A DNA stretch of 64,000 nucleotides from Heyndrickxia shackletonii (GTDB taxonomy: Bacteria; Bacillota; Bacilli; Bacillales; Bacillaceae_C), in the NCBI RefSeq assembly GCF_001420715.1, contig NZ_LJJC01000004.1, positions 2,093,908 through 2,157,907 on the forward strand, in the 5' to 3' direction. The notes under the pieces were generated by a model, which was given only the letters and a program-made list of their open reading frames with translations, did not search any database and was not told the DNA's origin. How positions within the stretch are numbered: the stretch's first letter is position 1; the number at the start of each line of letters is the position of its first letter. The translations under genes were made by a program, and so were the position numbers. This document shows, piece by piece, positions 16,751 through 25,186 of this stretch.

Positions 16751-17142
16751 ATGGAACAAAAAGAATTTATGAAGAAAGCGATTCAGTTGGCTGATGAAAA
16801 TGAGCGCCACAACCATGGTGCGCCATTCGGGGCTATAGTTGTTAAGGAAGGTAAAATAGTAGGTACAGGCGTCAATGAAGTTTTGGCAACTAATGATCCG
16901 ACCACCCATGCGGAAATTCAAGCAATTTGGCAAGCTTGTCAGAAATTAAACACTACTAATCTTTCGAATTGCGAGATCTATGCAAGCACTGAAACGTGTC
17001 CAATGTGTTTAAGTGCTACTATACAAAAATAAGGACAGTATAGTTTTCCAGTTCCAGCAATTCTAGCCAAGACTATTTATTTAATCAGCTTTCTTTACCA
17101 CATGAAAAACGAGCGATTCAGATGGTTCAACTTGAAGTTTAG
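16751..17142 (+). pseudogene. Broken nucleoside/guanine deaminase-like gene
   Basis: The first 93 codons (16751-17032) encode the N-terminal part of a cytidine/guanine deaminase-like enzyme, including HAEIQA with the catalytic Glu and the start of the zinc motif TCPMC. A TAA then cuts the frame. A second frame at about 17080-17142 (LPHEKRAIQMVQLEV) matches the C-terminal end expected for the same family (compare EKRRLPMVQ in the intact neighbour at 17196). About 30 residues including the region after PCPMC are lost and the frame is shifted. It is probably non-functional. It is a paralogue of the next gene. Confidence 0.75.
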
Positions 17143-17195
17143 ATATCTTTCAAAAGTTTTTAACCGTAATTAAACATTAATTTGAGGTGATTTTT

Positions 17196-17663
17196 TTGGA
17201 TTTTGTAAAACGCACCATAGAATTAGCACTTAAAAATGTAGAAGAAGGGGGACGTCCTTTTGCTACTGTCATTGTACGGGATGGAGAAATTATAGCTGAA
17301 AGTCCAAATTTAGTTGCACAAACACATGATCCCACAGCACATGCTGAAATTCTTGCAATTAGAGAAGCTTGTAAAACATTACAAACTGAACATCTAACAG
17401 ATTGTGAAATTTATATACTTGCCAGCCCATGTCCAATGTGTTTAGGATCCCTCTATTATTGCAGTCCGAAAAAAGTCATTTATATTACAACACGTGAGGA
17501 TTATGCTCCTTACTACAAAGACGATCGCAAGTATTTTGAATTAGAAACATTTTATGATGAATACAAGAAACCAATTGAAAAACGCAGATTGCCTATGGTC
17601 CAAATAAAAGATGAAGATAGTATAAAAGTTTACCTACGATGGAGCGAATTAAATAAAAAATAA
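17196..17663 (+). CDS. Nucleoside/nucleobase deaminase (CMP/dCMP deaminase superfamily, GuaD-like)
   Basis: A 155-residue cytidine deaminase-like enzyme. The zinc site is complete: THAEI-type segment T-A-H-A-E (His plus catalytic Glu) and P-C-P-M-C. Family members deaminate guanine, cytosine or related bases. The YYK(D)DRKYFELETFYDEYKKP insertion near the C terminus differs from ordinary GuaD (which has a shorter F-E-D-type region), so guanine is not certain. Start: GAGGTGA at 17184-17190 fits TTG 17196. The intact paralogue follows the broken copy and precedes two CodA-like amidohydrolases by 85 bases. Confidence 0.8.
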   Translation: MDFVKRTIELALKNVEEGGRPFATVIVRDGEIIAESPNLVAQTHDPTAHAEILAIREACKTLQTEHLTDCEIYILASPCPMCLGSLYYCSPKKVIYITTREDYAPYYKDDRKYFELETFYDEYKKPIEKRRLPMVQIKDEDSIKVYLRWSELNKK

Positions 17664-17748
17664 GCGGTTATTTAGAAATTAAGTCAGTTTGAATACTATG
17701 CAATACTTTGAAAAAATACTCAAACGAGTATTATGGGGTGGGTAAAAA

Positions 17749-18975
17749 ATGACAGATAAAATATACTGGTTAACGAATGTCAGGTTAGAAACAGGTTATC
17801 ACTCTGAAAATGGAACGATTGTAGGAACAAAAACAGAAGCATTTCATTTAAGAATTGAAGATGGAAAAATAATAGAAATAGTCTCTGCGGATAAACCGAT
17901 AGAAACCAATTTACCTAGACTAGATGCGAATAATTATTTGCTGCTTCCATCATTTAGAGATATGCACATCCATATCGATAAAACGTATTATGGAGGGCCA
18001 TGGAAAGCACCAACAATTCCTACTAAAGGGATTCTTACGAGGCTGCAGGAGGAGGAAGAACTACTTCCAAGTCTATTACCGGTTGCAGAAGAAAGGGCGA
18101 AAAAACTGCTAGACTTGGTGATGAGTGCAGGTACCACACATATCCGAACTCATTGCAATGTTGATCCTTTCATTGAGTTGAAAAATTTAGAAGCAGTTTT
18201 ACGAGCAGTGGAAGATTATAAAGACAAATGTTCTGTCGAAATCGTTGCATTTCCACAGCATGGTTTATTACGAAGCAATTCATTCACTTACGTTAGGGAA
18301 GCATTGCGTATGGGAGCTTCATTAGTTGGTGGTGTTGACCCTGCATCCGTTGATGAAAATATAGAAAAATCACTGCAAATGGTAATGGAACTGGCTGTCG
18401 AGGCAGATGCCAATATCGACCTTCATATCCATGATCCAGGACATCTGGGTATTTTTACGTTTAAGCGATTGGCAGCTCTAACCGAAGAGGCAAGATGGCA
18501 AGGAAGAGTAACAATAAGCCATGCATTAGCATTTGCTGATATCTCTCCAAAAGAAGTTAGTGAAGTTGCGGAGTTATTAGCACATAATGGTATATCGATC
18601 ACATCATCTGTTCCTATTGGAAGAACGATACCAATTCCTCTTTTACATGAAAAAGGAGTAAATATTTCTTTAGGGGATGATAGTATTACAGATCATTGGT
18701 CACCTTTCGGTAAAGGAGACAGTTTGGAAAAAGCAGGTACATTAGCGGAGCGTTTTGGTTTAAGTGATGAACGTTCGCTAGGACAAACCCTAGGGTATAT
18801 TACGGGAGGCATAACACCACTAAATAAAGAAGGAGAACGAATTTGGCCAAATAAAGGGGATAAAGCGGATCTTGTTCTTGTAGATGCAAGCTGCTCTAGT
18901 GAGGCTATTGCAAGAAGAGCAGAAAGAAAAGCTGTTTTCTATAATGGAAATGTTGTTTCTGGAGTACTTAAATAA
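17749..18975 (+). CDS. CodA-like metal-dependent amidohydrolase, copy 1
   Basis: A 408-residue amidohydrolase-superfamily TIM barrel resembling cytosine deaminase CodA. Metal ligands His73/His75 are in HIHIDKT. Further matches are THIRTHCNVDP, AFPQHGLL (Gln of CodA), the DLHIHDPGH strand, TISHALAF and the GDDSITDHWSPFG loop with the metal Asp. Where CodA has the proton-shuttle Glu in HCDE, this protein has Asp in HIHD, so a substrate other than cytosine is plausible. GGGGTGGG precedes the ATG. Cytosolic; no transporter next to it. Tandem paralogue follows after 24 bases. Confidence 0.82.
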   Translation: MTDKIYWLTNVRLETGYHSENGTIVGTKTEAFHLRIEDGKIIEIVSADKPIETNLPRLDANNYLLLPSFRDMHIHIDKTYYGGPWKAPTIPTKGILTRLQEEEELLPSLLPVAEERAKKLLDLVMSAGTTHIRTHCNVDPFIELKNLEAVLRAVEDYKDKCSVEIVAFPQHGLLRSNSFTYVREALRMGASLVGGVDPASVDENIEKSLQMVMELAVEADANIDLHIHDPGHLGIFTFKRLAALTEEARWQGRVTISHALAFADISPKEVSEVAELLAHNGISITSSVPIGRTIPIPLLHEKGVNISLGDDSITDHWSPFGKGDSLEKAGTLAERFGLSDERSLGQTLGYITGGITPLNKEGERIWPNKGDKADLVLVDASCSSEAIARRAERKAVFYNGNVVSGVLK

Positions 18976-18999
18976 TAGAAGAAGAAAGGATAGATAATA

Positions 19000-20235
19000 A
19001 TGAGTTCTAATTATTGGTTAACAAACGCAAGATTAGAGACTGGCTATCAATTCGATAATGGCATCATAACAGGAACAAAGACTGAAATTTCCCATTTATT
19101 AATAAAAGATGGGATAATTTCGAAGATTATTTCTGCTGACGAAACAATTACAGATGATTTACCAAAAAAAGATGTGAAACAATTTTTGATTCTTCCATCA
19201 TTTGTTGAAAAGCATTGTCATTTGGATAAAACATTGCTTGGAGACCGATGGCGTGCTGTAACACCTGTAAAAAATATTTTTGGCCGATTTGAAATAGAAA
19301 AAACGGTTTTACCAACTTTAGAAACAACTACACAGGAACGGGCAGAAAAATTACTAGATATATATTTGAAGTCCGGGGTTACTCATGTACGTACACATGT
19401 AGACTTATACCCTGAAGTTGGATTGAAAAATTTAGAAGAAGTTCAAAAAGCGTTGCAAACATTTGAAGGAAAGTTATCCTATGAAATTGTTGCATTCCCG
19501 CAACACGGTTTATTACTTTCGAAGGCCAAAGATTTAGTGCGAGAAGCCATTCGCCAAGGTGCGAATTTTGTAGGAGGTGTCGATCCCGCAACGGTAGATG
19601 GTGATATTGAAGCTTCCTTACAAGAAATGGTCGAGCTCGCGGTGGAAGGAAATGTGGGAATTGACTTGCATTTGCATGATGCAGATCATTTAGGAATCTT
19701 CACCATGAAACGCTTGGCTAAATTAGCTAAAGAAGCGGGTCTCCAAGGAAAGGTTGCTATTAGTCATGCGTTTGGTCTTGGCGACATTTCTGAAGTACAA
19801 GCAGAAGCGATGGCAGAAATATTGGCGGATGCAGGGATTACCATTATTACCAGTGTATCTCTCGGAAGAAAGTTTCCGCCTGTTGGCTTATTACACAGAA
19901 AAGGTGTTTCCGTAGCAGTCGGATGTGATAATATCTTTGATGTTTGGTCACCGTTTGGAAATGGAGATATTTTAGAAAGAGTAAGTCGTTTAGCGGAAAT
20001 TTCCGGATGGAGTAATGAAAAGGCACTAGCACAAACATTATACTTTATTACCGGAGGCAAAACCCCGCTAAATTCTGAAGGAAAACAAATTTGGCCGAAA
20101 GTTGGAGATGAAGCGAGTATTGTTGTTGTGGATGCTTCGTGTTCAGCAGAAACTATAGCTCGGAGATCAAAACGAGTAGCGACGATGTTCAAAGGAGAAA
20201 TCGTATCAGGTTCACTTGAAACCAGTAAAGAATAG
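19000..20235 (+). CDS. CodA-like metal-dependent amidohydrolase, copy 2
   Basis: A 411-residue paralogue of the preceding gene; the two can be aligned end to end with identical motif order. Ligands His72/His74 are in HCHLDKT, then THVRTHVDL, AFPQHGLLL, DLHLHDADH, AISHAFGLG and GCDNIFDVWSPFG. It again has Asp where CodA has its catalytic Glu. AAAGGAT lies about 12 bases before the ATG. Divergence between the two copies is broad rather than recent, suggesting different substrates in one pathway, for example successive or parallel deaminations. A weak terminator follows. Confidence 0.82.
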   Translation: MSSNYWLTNARLETGYQFDNGIITGTKTEISHLLIKDGIISKIISADETITDDLPKKDVKQFLILPSFVEKHCHLDKTLLGDRWRAVTPVKNIFGRFEIEKTVLPTLETTTQERAEKLLDIYLKSGVTHVRTHVDLYPEVGLKNLEEVQKALQTFEGKLSYEIVAFPQHGLLLSKAKDLVREAIRQGANFVGGVDPATVDGDIEASLQEMVELAVEGNVGIDLHLHDADHLGIFTMKRLAKLAKEAGLQGKVAISHAFGLGDISEVQAEAMAEILADAGITIITSVSLGRKFPPVGLLHRKGVSVAVGCDNIFDVWSPFGNGDILERVSRLAEISGWSNEKALAQTLYFITGGKTPLNSEGKQIWPKVGDEASIVVVDASCSAETIARRSKRVATMFKGEIVSGSLETSKE

Positions 20236-20320
20236 TGAAGAAGTTATCTTAAAAGTAAAAGATACAAACAAAAATTTTAGTACATATTTTCCTTCATTGA
20301 GGATTATATGCCACTTAAAT

Positions 20321-20350
20321 CCCCTTTTTTTAGGGGTGTTTTACTTTTTT
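20321..20350 (+). terminator. Weak terminator after the amidohydrolase pair
   Basis: Short GC stem CCCCT/AGGGG (20321-20325 with 20332-20336), then TGTTTTAC and a T run. The rest up to the hutH promoter shows nothing else. Confidence 0.4.
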
Positions 20351-20578
20351 TAAAATTGTAAAGGAAAAAAGGCAGCGTTATAAGCGGTTTCGTGACACTT
20401 TTCCATCTTTTAATTCAATCGTGCAGTTTGCTGATTGCAAAGTATCTTCGGAGTAACTCTTATAAGAATGTTGCACAATAGTAATTGTGAATATTTGTAT
20501 TATCACGTTAAACAGTTTTAGATACTTTCACTTGCTATTGTGCTAAAACAATATTGTAGTAAAATTCAGAAAAATATA

Positions 20579-20608
20579 TTGACAGAAATGTATTAAACAA
20601 AATAGAAT
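20579..20608 (+). promoter_or_regulatory. Sigma-A promoter of hutH
   Basis: TTGACA (20579-20584), 18 bp spacer, TAGAAT (20103 bases onward, at 20603-20608). It lies about 180 bases upstream of hutH and upstream of a leader terminator. Only 27 bases separate that terminator from hutH, so transcription must pass through it. Confidence 0.55.
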
Positions 20609-20656
20609 AATTTTATAGAAATAATATTAGGAATTATTAGAAGGGTTGGAATACTG

Positions 20657-20731
20657 ATGAGAATGTGGCTGCGTAAAATAATATATCAAAATAAAAGTAT
20701 GCTTATAAAAGAGGTTGGACTTCAATTCTAA
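20657..20731 (+). CDS. Possible 24-codon leader peptide ahead of hutH
   Basis: ATG 20657 with AGAAGGG upstream opens a 24-codon frame whose last seven codons and stop run into the 5' arm of the leader terminator (20711 onward). Translation through the arm would block hairpin formation. There is no run of histidine codons, so classical amino-acid attenuation is not indicated. It may be fortuitous. Confidence 0.3.
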   Translation: MRMWLRKIIYQNKSMLIKEVGLQF

Positions 20732-20765
20732 AAGGGAATCGGAATCCAGCCTCTTTCTTTATTTT
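20711..20765 (+). terminator. Leader terminator (attenuator) before hutH
   Basis: Stem of about 13 bp with one mismatch (20711-20723 with 20741-20753), then TTTCTTTATTTT. Located between the hutH promoter and its start codon. B. subtilis hut has a terminator in the equivalent place, opened by HutP plus histidine; no hutP gene is adjacent here. Confidence 0.6.
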
Positions 20766-20791
20766 ACTAAAGTGATAGAGGAGAGAATAAA

Positions 20792-22306
20792 ATGATTACT
20801 TTAACAGGGCAAAATTTAACACTGGAACAAATGAAAGAAGTTTTATACGAAAATCAGAAAGTCAGTGCATCTCTATCAAGTATGAAGGCTGCCGCAAAAA
20901 GTCGGGAAGCAGTAGAAAAAATTGTTTCAGAATCTAGAGTAGTCTATGGGATTACCACAGGATTTGGAAAATTTAGTGATGTTCTTATTGATAAAGAAAA
21001 TGTCCAGGATCTTCAGCTTAATCTAATTCGTTCACACGCATGTGGAGTAGGTGAACCATTTCCGGAGATTGTCGCAAAAGCAATGGTACTTCTCCGAGCC
21101 AATGCACTTTTAAAAGGCTATTCCGGAATTAGGCCGCTTGTTATCGAAAGATTAATAGATTTGGTTAACAAGAATATCATTCCTGTCATTCCGCAGCAAG
21201 GCTCCCTTGGGGCAAGCGGGGATTTGGCACCGCTTTCACATTTAGCTTTAGTGCTAATCGGTGAAGGAGAAGTATTTTATAAAGGATATCGAATAGATTC
21301 ACTTGAAGCATTTCAACAAGAAGGAATTTTTCCTGTAACACTTGAAGCAAAAGAAGGACTTGCTCTTATTAACGGTACCCAAGCAATGACAGCGATGGGA
21401 GTAGTCGGCTATCTAGAGGCGGAACAACTTGCATTCCAAAGTGAGTTAATCTCCTCTATGACCATTGAAGGATTAAATGGAATTATGGATGCCTTTACTG
21501 AAGAGGTACATATCGCTAGAGGGTATAAACAGCAAATAGAAACAGCAGCTCGTATCCGAGAATATTTAAGTGATAGTTTATTGACGACAATCCAGGGGGA
21601 ATTGAGAGTACAGGATGCTTATTCTCTCCGCTGTATCCCACAAGTTCATGGTGCTACTTGGCAAGCCCTTGATTATGTGAAAGAAAAATTAGAAATCGAG
21701 ATGAATTCAGCAACTGATAATCCACTAATTTTTGATGATGGTGATACGGTTATTTCTGGTGGGAACTTCCATGGTCAGCCAATCGCTTTTGCGATGGATT
21801 TTATGAAAATTGCAGTTGCAGAAATGGCAAATATATCTGAAAGACGGATTGAGCGATTAATCAATCCCCAATTAAATGATTTACCGCCATTTTTGAGTCC
21901 TGAGCAAGGTTTACAATCAGGAGCTATGATAATGCAATATGTTGCTGCATCACTCGTATCTGAAAACAAAACACTGGCACATCCAGCAAGCGTTGATTCA
22001 ATACCATCTTCCGCTAATCAAGAAGACCATGTAAGCATGGGAACAATCGCTTCAAGGCATGCATATCAAATTATTCAGAATACAAGGAGAGTACTGGCCA
22101 TTGAGCTAATTTGTGCAATGCAAGCGGTTGAATACCGTGGAGTTGAAAAAATGGCAAGCAAAACAAGGCTTCTCTATGATAAAGGTAGAGAAATGGTTCC
22201 TTCCATTACTAAGGATCGAATATTCTCAAAAGATATTGAAAAAGCAGCTGATGGCCTTAAAAAAATGAAACTGCAATTCCTAAGGCAATTAGATATTTTA
22301 AAATAA
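20792..22306 (+). CDS. hutH: Histidine ammonia-lyase
   Basis: A 504-residue MIO-type aromatic amino acid ammonia-lyase that converts histidine to urocanate. The autocatalytic MIO triad Ala141-Ser142-Gly143 is in [14 protein letters not shown]. The substrate-selectivity pair is Ser-His in [10 protein letters not shown], as in histidine lyases, not the His-Leu or Phe-Leu of tyrosine and phenylalanine lyases. The length is standard. AGAGGAGA precedes the ATG. No hutU, hutI or hutG gene lies nearby, which is unusual; an APC permease follows 136 bases downstream. Expression is probably controlled by the leader terminator upstream. Confidence 0.93.
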   Translation: MITLTGQNLTLEQMKEVLYENQKVSASLSSMKAAAKSREAVEKIVSESRVVYGITTGFGKFSDVLIDKENVQDLQLNLIRSHACGVGEPFPEIVAKAMVLLRANALLKGYSGIRPLVIERLIDLVNKNIIPVIPQQGSLGASGDLAPLSHLALVLIGEGEVFYKGYRIDSLEAFQQEGIFPVTLEAKEGLALINGTQAMTAMGVVGYLEAEQLAFQSELISSMTIEGLNGIMDAFTEEVHIARGYKQQIETAARIREYLSDSLLTTIQGELRVQDAYSLRCIPQVHGATWQALDYVKEKLEIEMNSATDNPLIFDDGDTVISGGNFHGQPIAFAMDFMKIAVAEMANISERRIERLINPQLNDLPPFLSPEQGLQSGAMIMQYVAASLVSENKTLAHPASVDSIPSSANQEDHVSMGTIASRHAYQIIQNTRRVLAIELICAMQAVEYRGVEKMASKTRLLYDKGREMVPSITKDRIFSKDIEKAADGLKKMKLQFLRQLDILK

Positions 22307-22442
22307 ATATTACACAGTAAAGGTAAATGGGATTGGCTATACCGGAATTCCAAGTATTTAGTAAATAGACAACTGAAAGCACTTACATTTTTATGGATTA
22401 GTAAAGCAGCTATTGATAAAAGACTAAAGATAGAGGTGTTTT

Positions 22443-23927
22443 ATGCAAAATACGGAATTAAAAAAACAAATTCATGAAACAAGACAAGGGGAACAACATG
22501 AGCACTTGGAAAGAAAATTAAAAACAAGGCACCTTTCAATGATTGCTATCGGTGGAACGATTGGTACTGGTCTTTTTTTAGCCAGTGGTACGACTATTCA
22601 CGACGCCGGTCCTGGTGGGGCAATTGCAGCTTATGTTATCGCAGGTATCATGGTTTATTTCTTGATGGCGAGCCTTGCTGAAATGGCAGCTTTTATCCCA
22701 ATTTCCGGTTCATTTAGTACCTATTCATCCCGGTTTGTCGACCCAGCTTTTGGGTTTGCTGTCGGTTGGAACTATTGGTATAACAATGCGATTATCCTAG
22801 CACTTGAATTATCTGCCTCCTCACTCATTATGAAATATTGGTTTCCTCATGTACCGGGAATTATTTGGAGTGCAAGCTTTCTTGTCATTATTTTTTTGCT
22901 GAATATTTTATCAGTAAAAGGGTATGGTGAAGCAGAATTTTGGTTCTCGATTATCAAAGTGGCAACTATTATCATATTCATCGTTATTGGTTTATTAATG
23001 ATATTCGGCATTATGAGTGGTCATGCAGGAGGATTTTCCAACTTGACGGAAGGTGAAGCACCTTTCAAAGGCGGTATTCTGTCTATCTTTAGCGTTTTCA
23101 TGGTGGTAGGTTTTGCTTTCCAAGGAACGGAAATGGTTGGGGTTGCTGCCGGTGAAAGTGAGAACCCAAGTAAAGATATGCCAAGAGCTATTCGACAAGT
23201 CTTTTGGCGGATACTTTTATTCTATGTGTTAGCGATTTTTATTATTGGTTGTTTAATTAGCTATAAAGACCCGAACCTGTTAAGCTCAGACATTACCAAT
23301 ATTGCTATCAGCCCATTCACGCTTGTATTTAAACATGCTGGATTAGCCTTTGCTGCTGCTGCAATGAATTCAGTTATTTTAACGTCCGTTTTATCTGCTG
23401 GAAACTCCTCATTATATGTTGGCTCCCGTGTCCTATGGACACTGGCTGAAGAAAGAAAAGCACCTGCTTTCTTGAAAAAAGTTAATAAAGGCGGCGTTCC
23501 TTATAATGCTATCTTGGCAACTACTGTAATTGGTATGCTCTGCTTCCTTACTTCACTTTTTGGTGATGGAACCGTTTATAATTGGTTATTGAATGCAGCC
23601 GGTTTAGCAGGCTATATTTCGTGGTTAAGTATTTCTATTACGCATTTACGATTCAGAAAAGCTTATAAGATACAAGGGAAAAATATGAAGGATCTGCCAT
23701 ATGTAGCAAAATGGTTTCCTTTTGGTCCAATCTTGGCAACAGTGATGTGCTTGATTGCTACTCTGGGTACCAATTACAGTGCTTTCCTTGGCTCAAAAAT
23801 TGACTGGTATGGAATATTAGTTTCCTATATTGGGCTTCCCTTATTCTTGGCTGGATATATAGGTTATAAAGTAATAATGAAGTCTAAAATCGTCCCATTA
23901 AAGGACGCTGATTTTAGCCGGGAATAA
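22443..23927 (+). CDS. APC-family amino acid permease, possibly for histidine
   Basis: A 494-residue amino acid-polyamine-cation transporter with twelve predicted membrane helices. The N-terminal cytoplasmic region ends in LKTRHLSMIAIGGTIGTGLFLASG, the substrate-binding helix 1 signature of the LysP/AroP/HisP (AAT) group. FQGTEMVGVAAGESENP is the conserved helix 6 motif. The gene follows hutH and is probably its uptake partner; substrate preference (histidine, lysine, aromatic) cannot be read from sequence alone. AGAGGTG lies before the ATG. Confidence 0.85.
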   Translation: MQNTELKKQIHETRQGEQHEHLERKLKTRHLSMIAIGGTIGTGLFLASGTTIHDAGPGGAIAAYVIAGIMVYFLMASLAEMAAFIPISGSFSTYSSRFVDPAFGFAVGWNYWYNNAIILALELSASSLIMKYWFPHVPGIIWSASFLVIIFLLNILSVKGYGEAEFWFSIIKVATIIIFIVIGLLMIFGIMSGHAGGFSNLTEGEAPFKGGILSIFSVFMVVGFAFQGTEMVGVAAGESENPSKDMPRAIRQVFWRILLFYVLAIFIIGCLISYKDPNLLSSDITNIAISPFTLVFKHAGLAFAAAAMNSVILTSVLSAGNSSLYVGSRVLWTLAEERKAPAFLKKVNKGGVPYNAILATTVIGMLCFLTSLFGDGTVYNWLLNAAGLAGYISWLSISITHLRFRKAYKIQGKNMKDLPYVAKWFPFGPILATVMCLIATLGTNYSAFLGSKIDWYGILVSYIGLPLFLAGYIGYKVIMKSKIVPLKDADFSRE

Positions 23928-23998
23928 TTTATCGGTTGCTACTTTAACTAAAGATTAGTTTTTTTAAACATTTAAATAATATTGACATATCGTCAAAA

Positions 23999-24044
23999 GG
24001 GGCAGACTAAAAAGAAATTGATAGTTGACTTTTAGGTCTGCCCC
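23999..24044. terminator. Hairpin after the permease gene
   Basis: GGGGCAGAC (23999-24007) pairs with GTCTGCCCC (24036-24044) and the stem extends inward. The T run is better on the minus-strand side (CCCCTTTTG), but no minus-strand gene is near. Bases 24046-24520 are AT-rich with no supported gene. Confidence 0.55.
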
Positions 24045-24524
24045 AACTATTATGAGCATTTTAGTTGGAGGAATTTTATAAAGTTTTGTGGTGCCTCTTC
24101 ATCAGATTAAAGCAGAATTCCCTACACTTTTATAAAATCCTTCATAATCAAATTATATGAACGCCTATTTGCCATATTGTTTATTTTTGTAGAGTATTTA
24201 TGAAAAAAATGAATTATTCATTTTTTTCTTCTTATTTTTCTTGTGATTTTTTTATGATAATGACAGGTTCTTTTTTTTCGAAAAAGCATGAATGCGTATT
24301 TTTCCACATTTTTAAATTCATGCATTTGGATGTTTGTTCCTATTTTTTAATTTGTATTTTTATTTGATTACTGTTTTTAAAAAAATTTAATAAGGCAATA
24401 ATGTAGGGCTTATTAGCAAATACATATAGAAAGAATAACAATAAAATAAATGAATCTAATTAATATATTTCCTTTTATGGTTGAAATAATTGTAGATTAA
24501 AAGGATGAAATTATTACAACTAAT

Positions 24525-24533
24525 TGTTATAAT
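24525..24533 (+). promoter_or_regulatory. Extended -10 promoter of nrdHIEF
   Basis: TGTTATAAT (TG-N-TATAAT type) ends at 24533, giving transcription from about 24540. This lies after an in-frame upstream ATG at 24537 and so supports the nrdH start at 24573. No clear NrdR box was recognised. Confidence 0.5.
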
Positions 24534-24572
24534 CTGTTGATAGAAGAAATTTGTAGAATGGTGGTATTTAAA

Positions 24573-24812
24573 ATGTCGAAGGTAACAGTTTATACAAAAA
24601 ATGGATGTCCACAATGTGAAATGACTAAAGTCGTTTTAAATGGCGAAGGAATTGAGTATGACGTATTTAATGTAGAAGAAGATCAAGAAGCGTTTGATTA
24701 TGTTGTAAATACACTTGAATTACGTCAAATGCCAGTCGTATTGGTGGAGGGACAAGAACCATTTACAGGATTCCAACCAGAAAAATTAAAAGCAATAGCG
24801 GTTAAATGTTAA
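24573..24812 (+). CDS. nrdH: Glutaredoxin-like NrdH-redoxin
   Basis: A 79-residue thioredoxin-fold electron donor for class Ib ribonucleotide reductase, starting MSKVTVYTKNGCPQC. The redox motif is C-P-Q-C, and the QMPVVLVEG cis-proline segment and the GFQPEKL end are typical. Start ATG 24573 has GGTGG eight bases upstream; a longer in-frame start at 24537 lies at the predicted transcription start. Its stop overlaps the ATG of nrdI, so translation is coupled. Confidence 0.9.
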   Translation: MSKVTVYTKNGCPQCEMTKVVLNGEGIEYDVFNVEEDQEAFDYVVNTLELRQMPVVLVEGQEPFTGFQPEKLKAIAVKC

Positions 24813-25186
24813 TAGTATATCTTTCATTAACCGGTAACGTTAGAAACTTTATTAAGAGGATTGATATGGATTCTTTGGAAATTAACTATACGAATCCTCT
24901 TATAGAGGTTACTGAAGACTTCGTAGTGATTGTCCCAACATATGATGATGATATTACTGAAATTATTAGTATTTTTATAGATTATAAAAACAATATGAAT
25001 CATTTAATTGGTTTTGTTGGCAGTGGTAGCTTGAATTATAATGATAAGTTTTGCTTTAATGCAAAAGATTTATCAATGAAATATAACAAACCATTACTAT
25101 TTACATTTGAAGCTAGCGGCACAGAAAGTGATGTATTGAAATTTAAAAAGGAAGTGAAGAAATTTGGAATCACCTGCACTAAGTAA
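24806..25186 (+). CDS. nrdI: NrdI flavodoxin-like activator of class Ib reductase
   Basis: A 126-residue flavodoxin-fold protein that supplies superoxide/peroxide to assemble the Mn2-tyrosyl radical in NrdF. It starts MLIVYLSLTGNVRNF, with the phosphate-binding loop of flavodoxins (S-L-T-G-N-V), and contains GSGSLNYND near the isoalloxazine site. It overlaps nrdH by 7 bases and nrdE by 23 bases, typical of tight co-translation in nrdHIEF operons. Confidence 0.9.
   Translation: MLIVYLSLTGNVRNFIKRIDMDSLEINYTNPLIEVTEDFVVIVPTYDDDITEIISIFIDYKNNMNHLIGFVGSGSLNYNDKFCFNAKDLSMKYNKPLLFTFEASGTESDVLKFKKEVKKFGITCTK

Noticed and set aside
20657-20731. Histidine-attenuation leader peptide for hutH
   Set aside because: The 24 codons contain no histidine codons, so classical attenuation is unlikely; kept only as a low-confidence short frame.
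24046-24520. tRNA or small RNA gene in the AT-rich gap before nrdH
   Set aside because: No cloverleaf, T-box or riboswitch consensus was visible.
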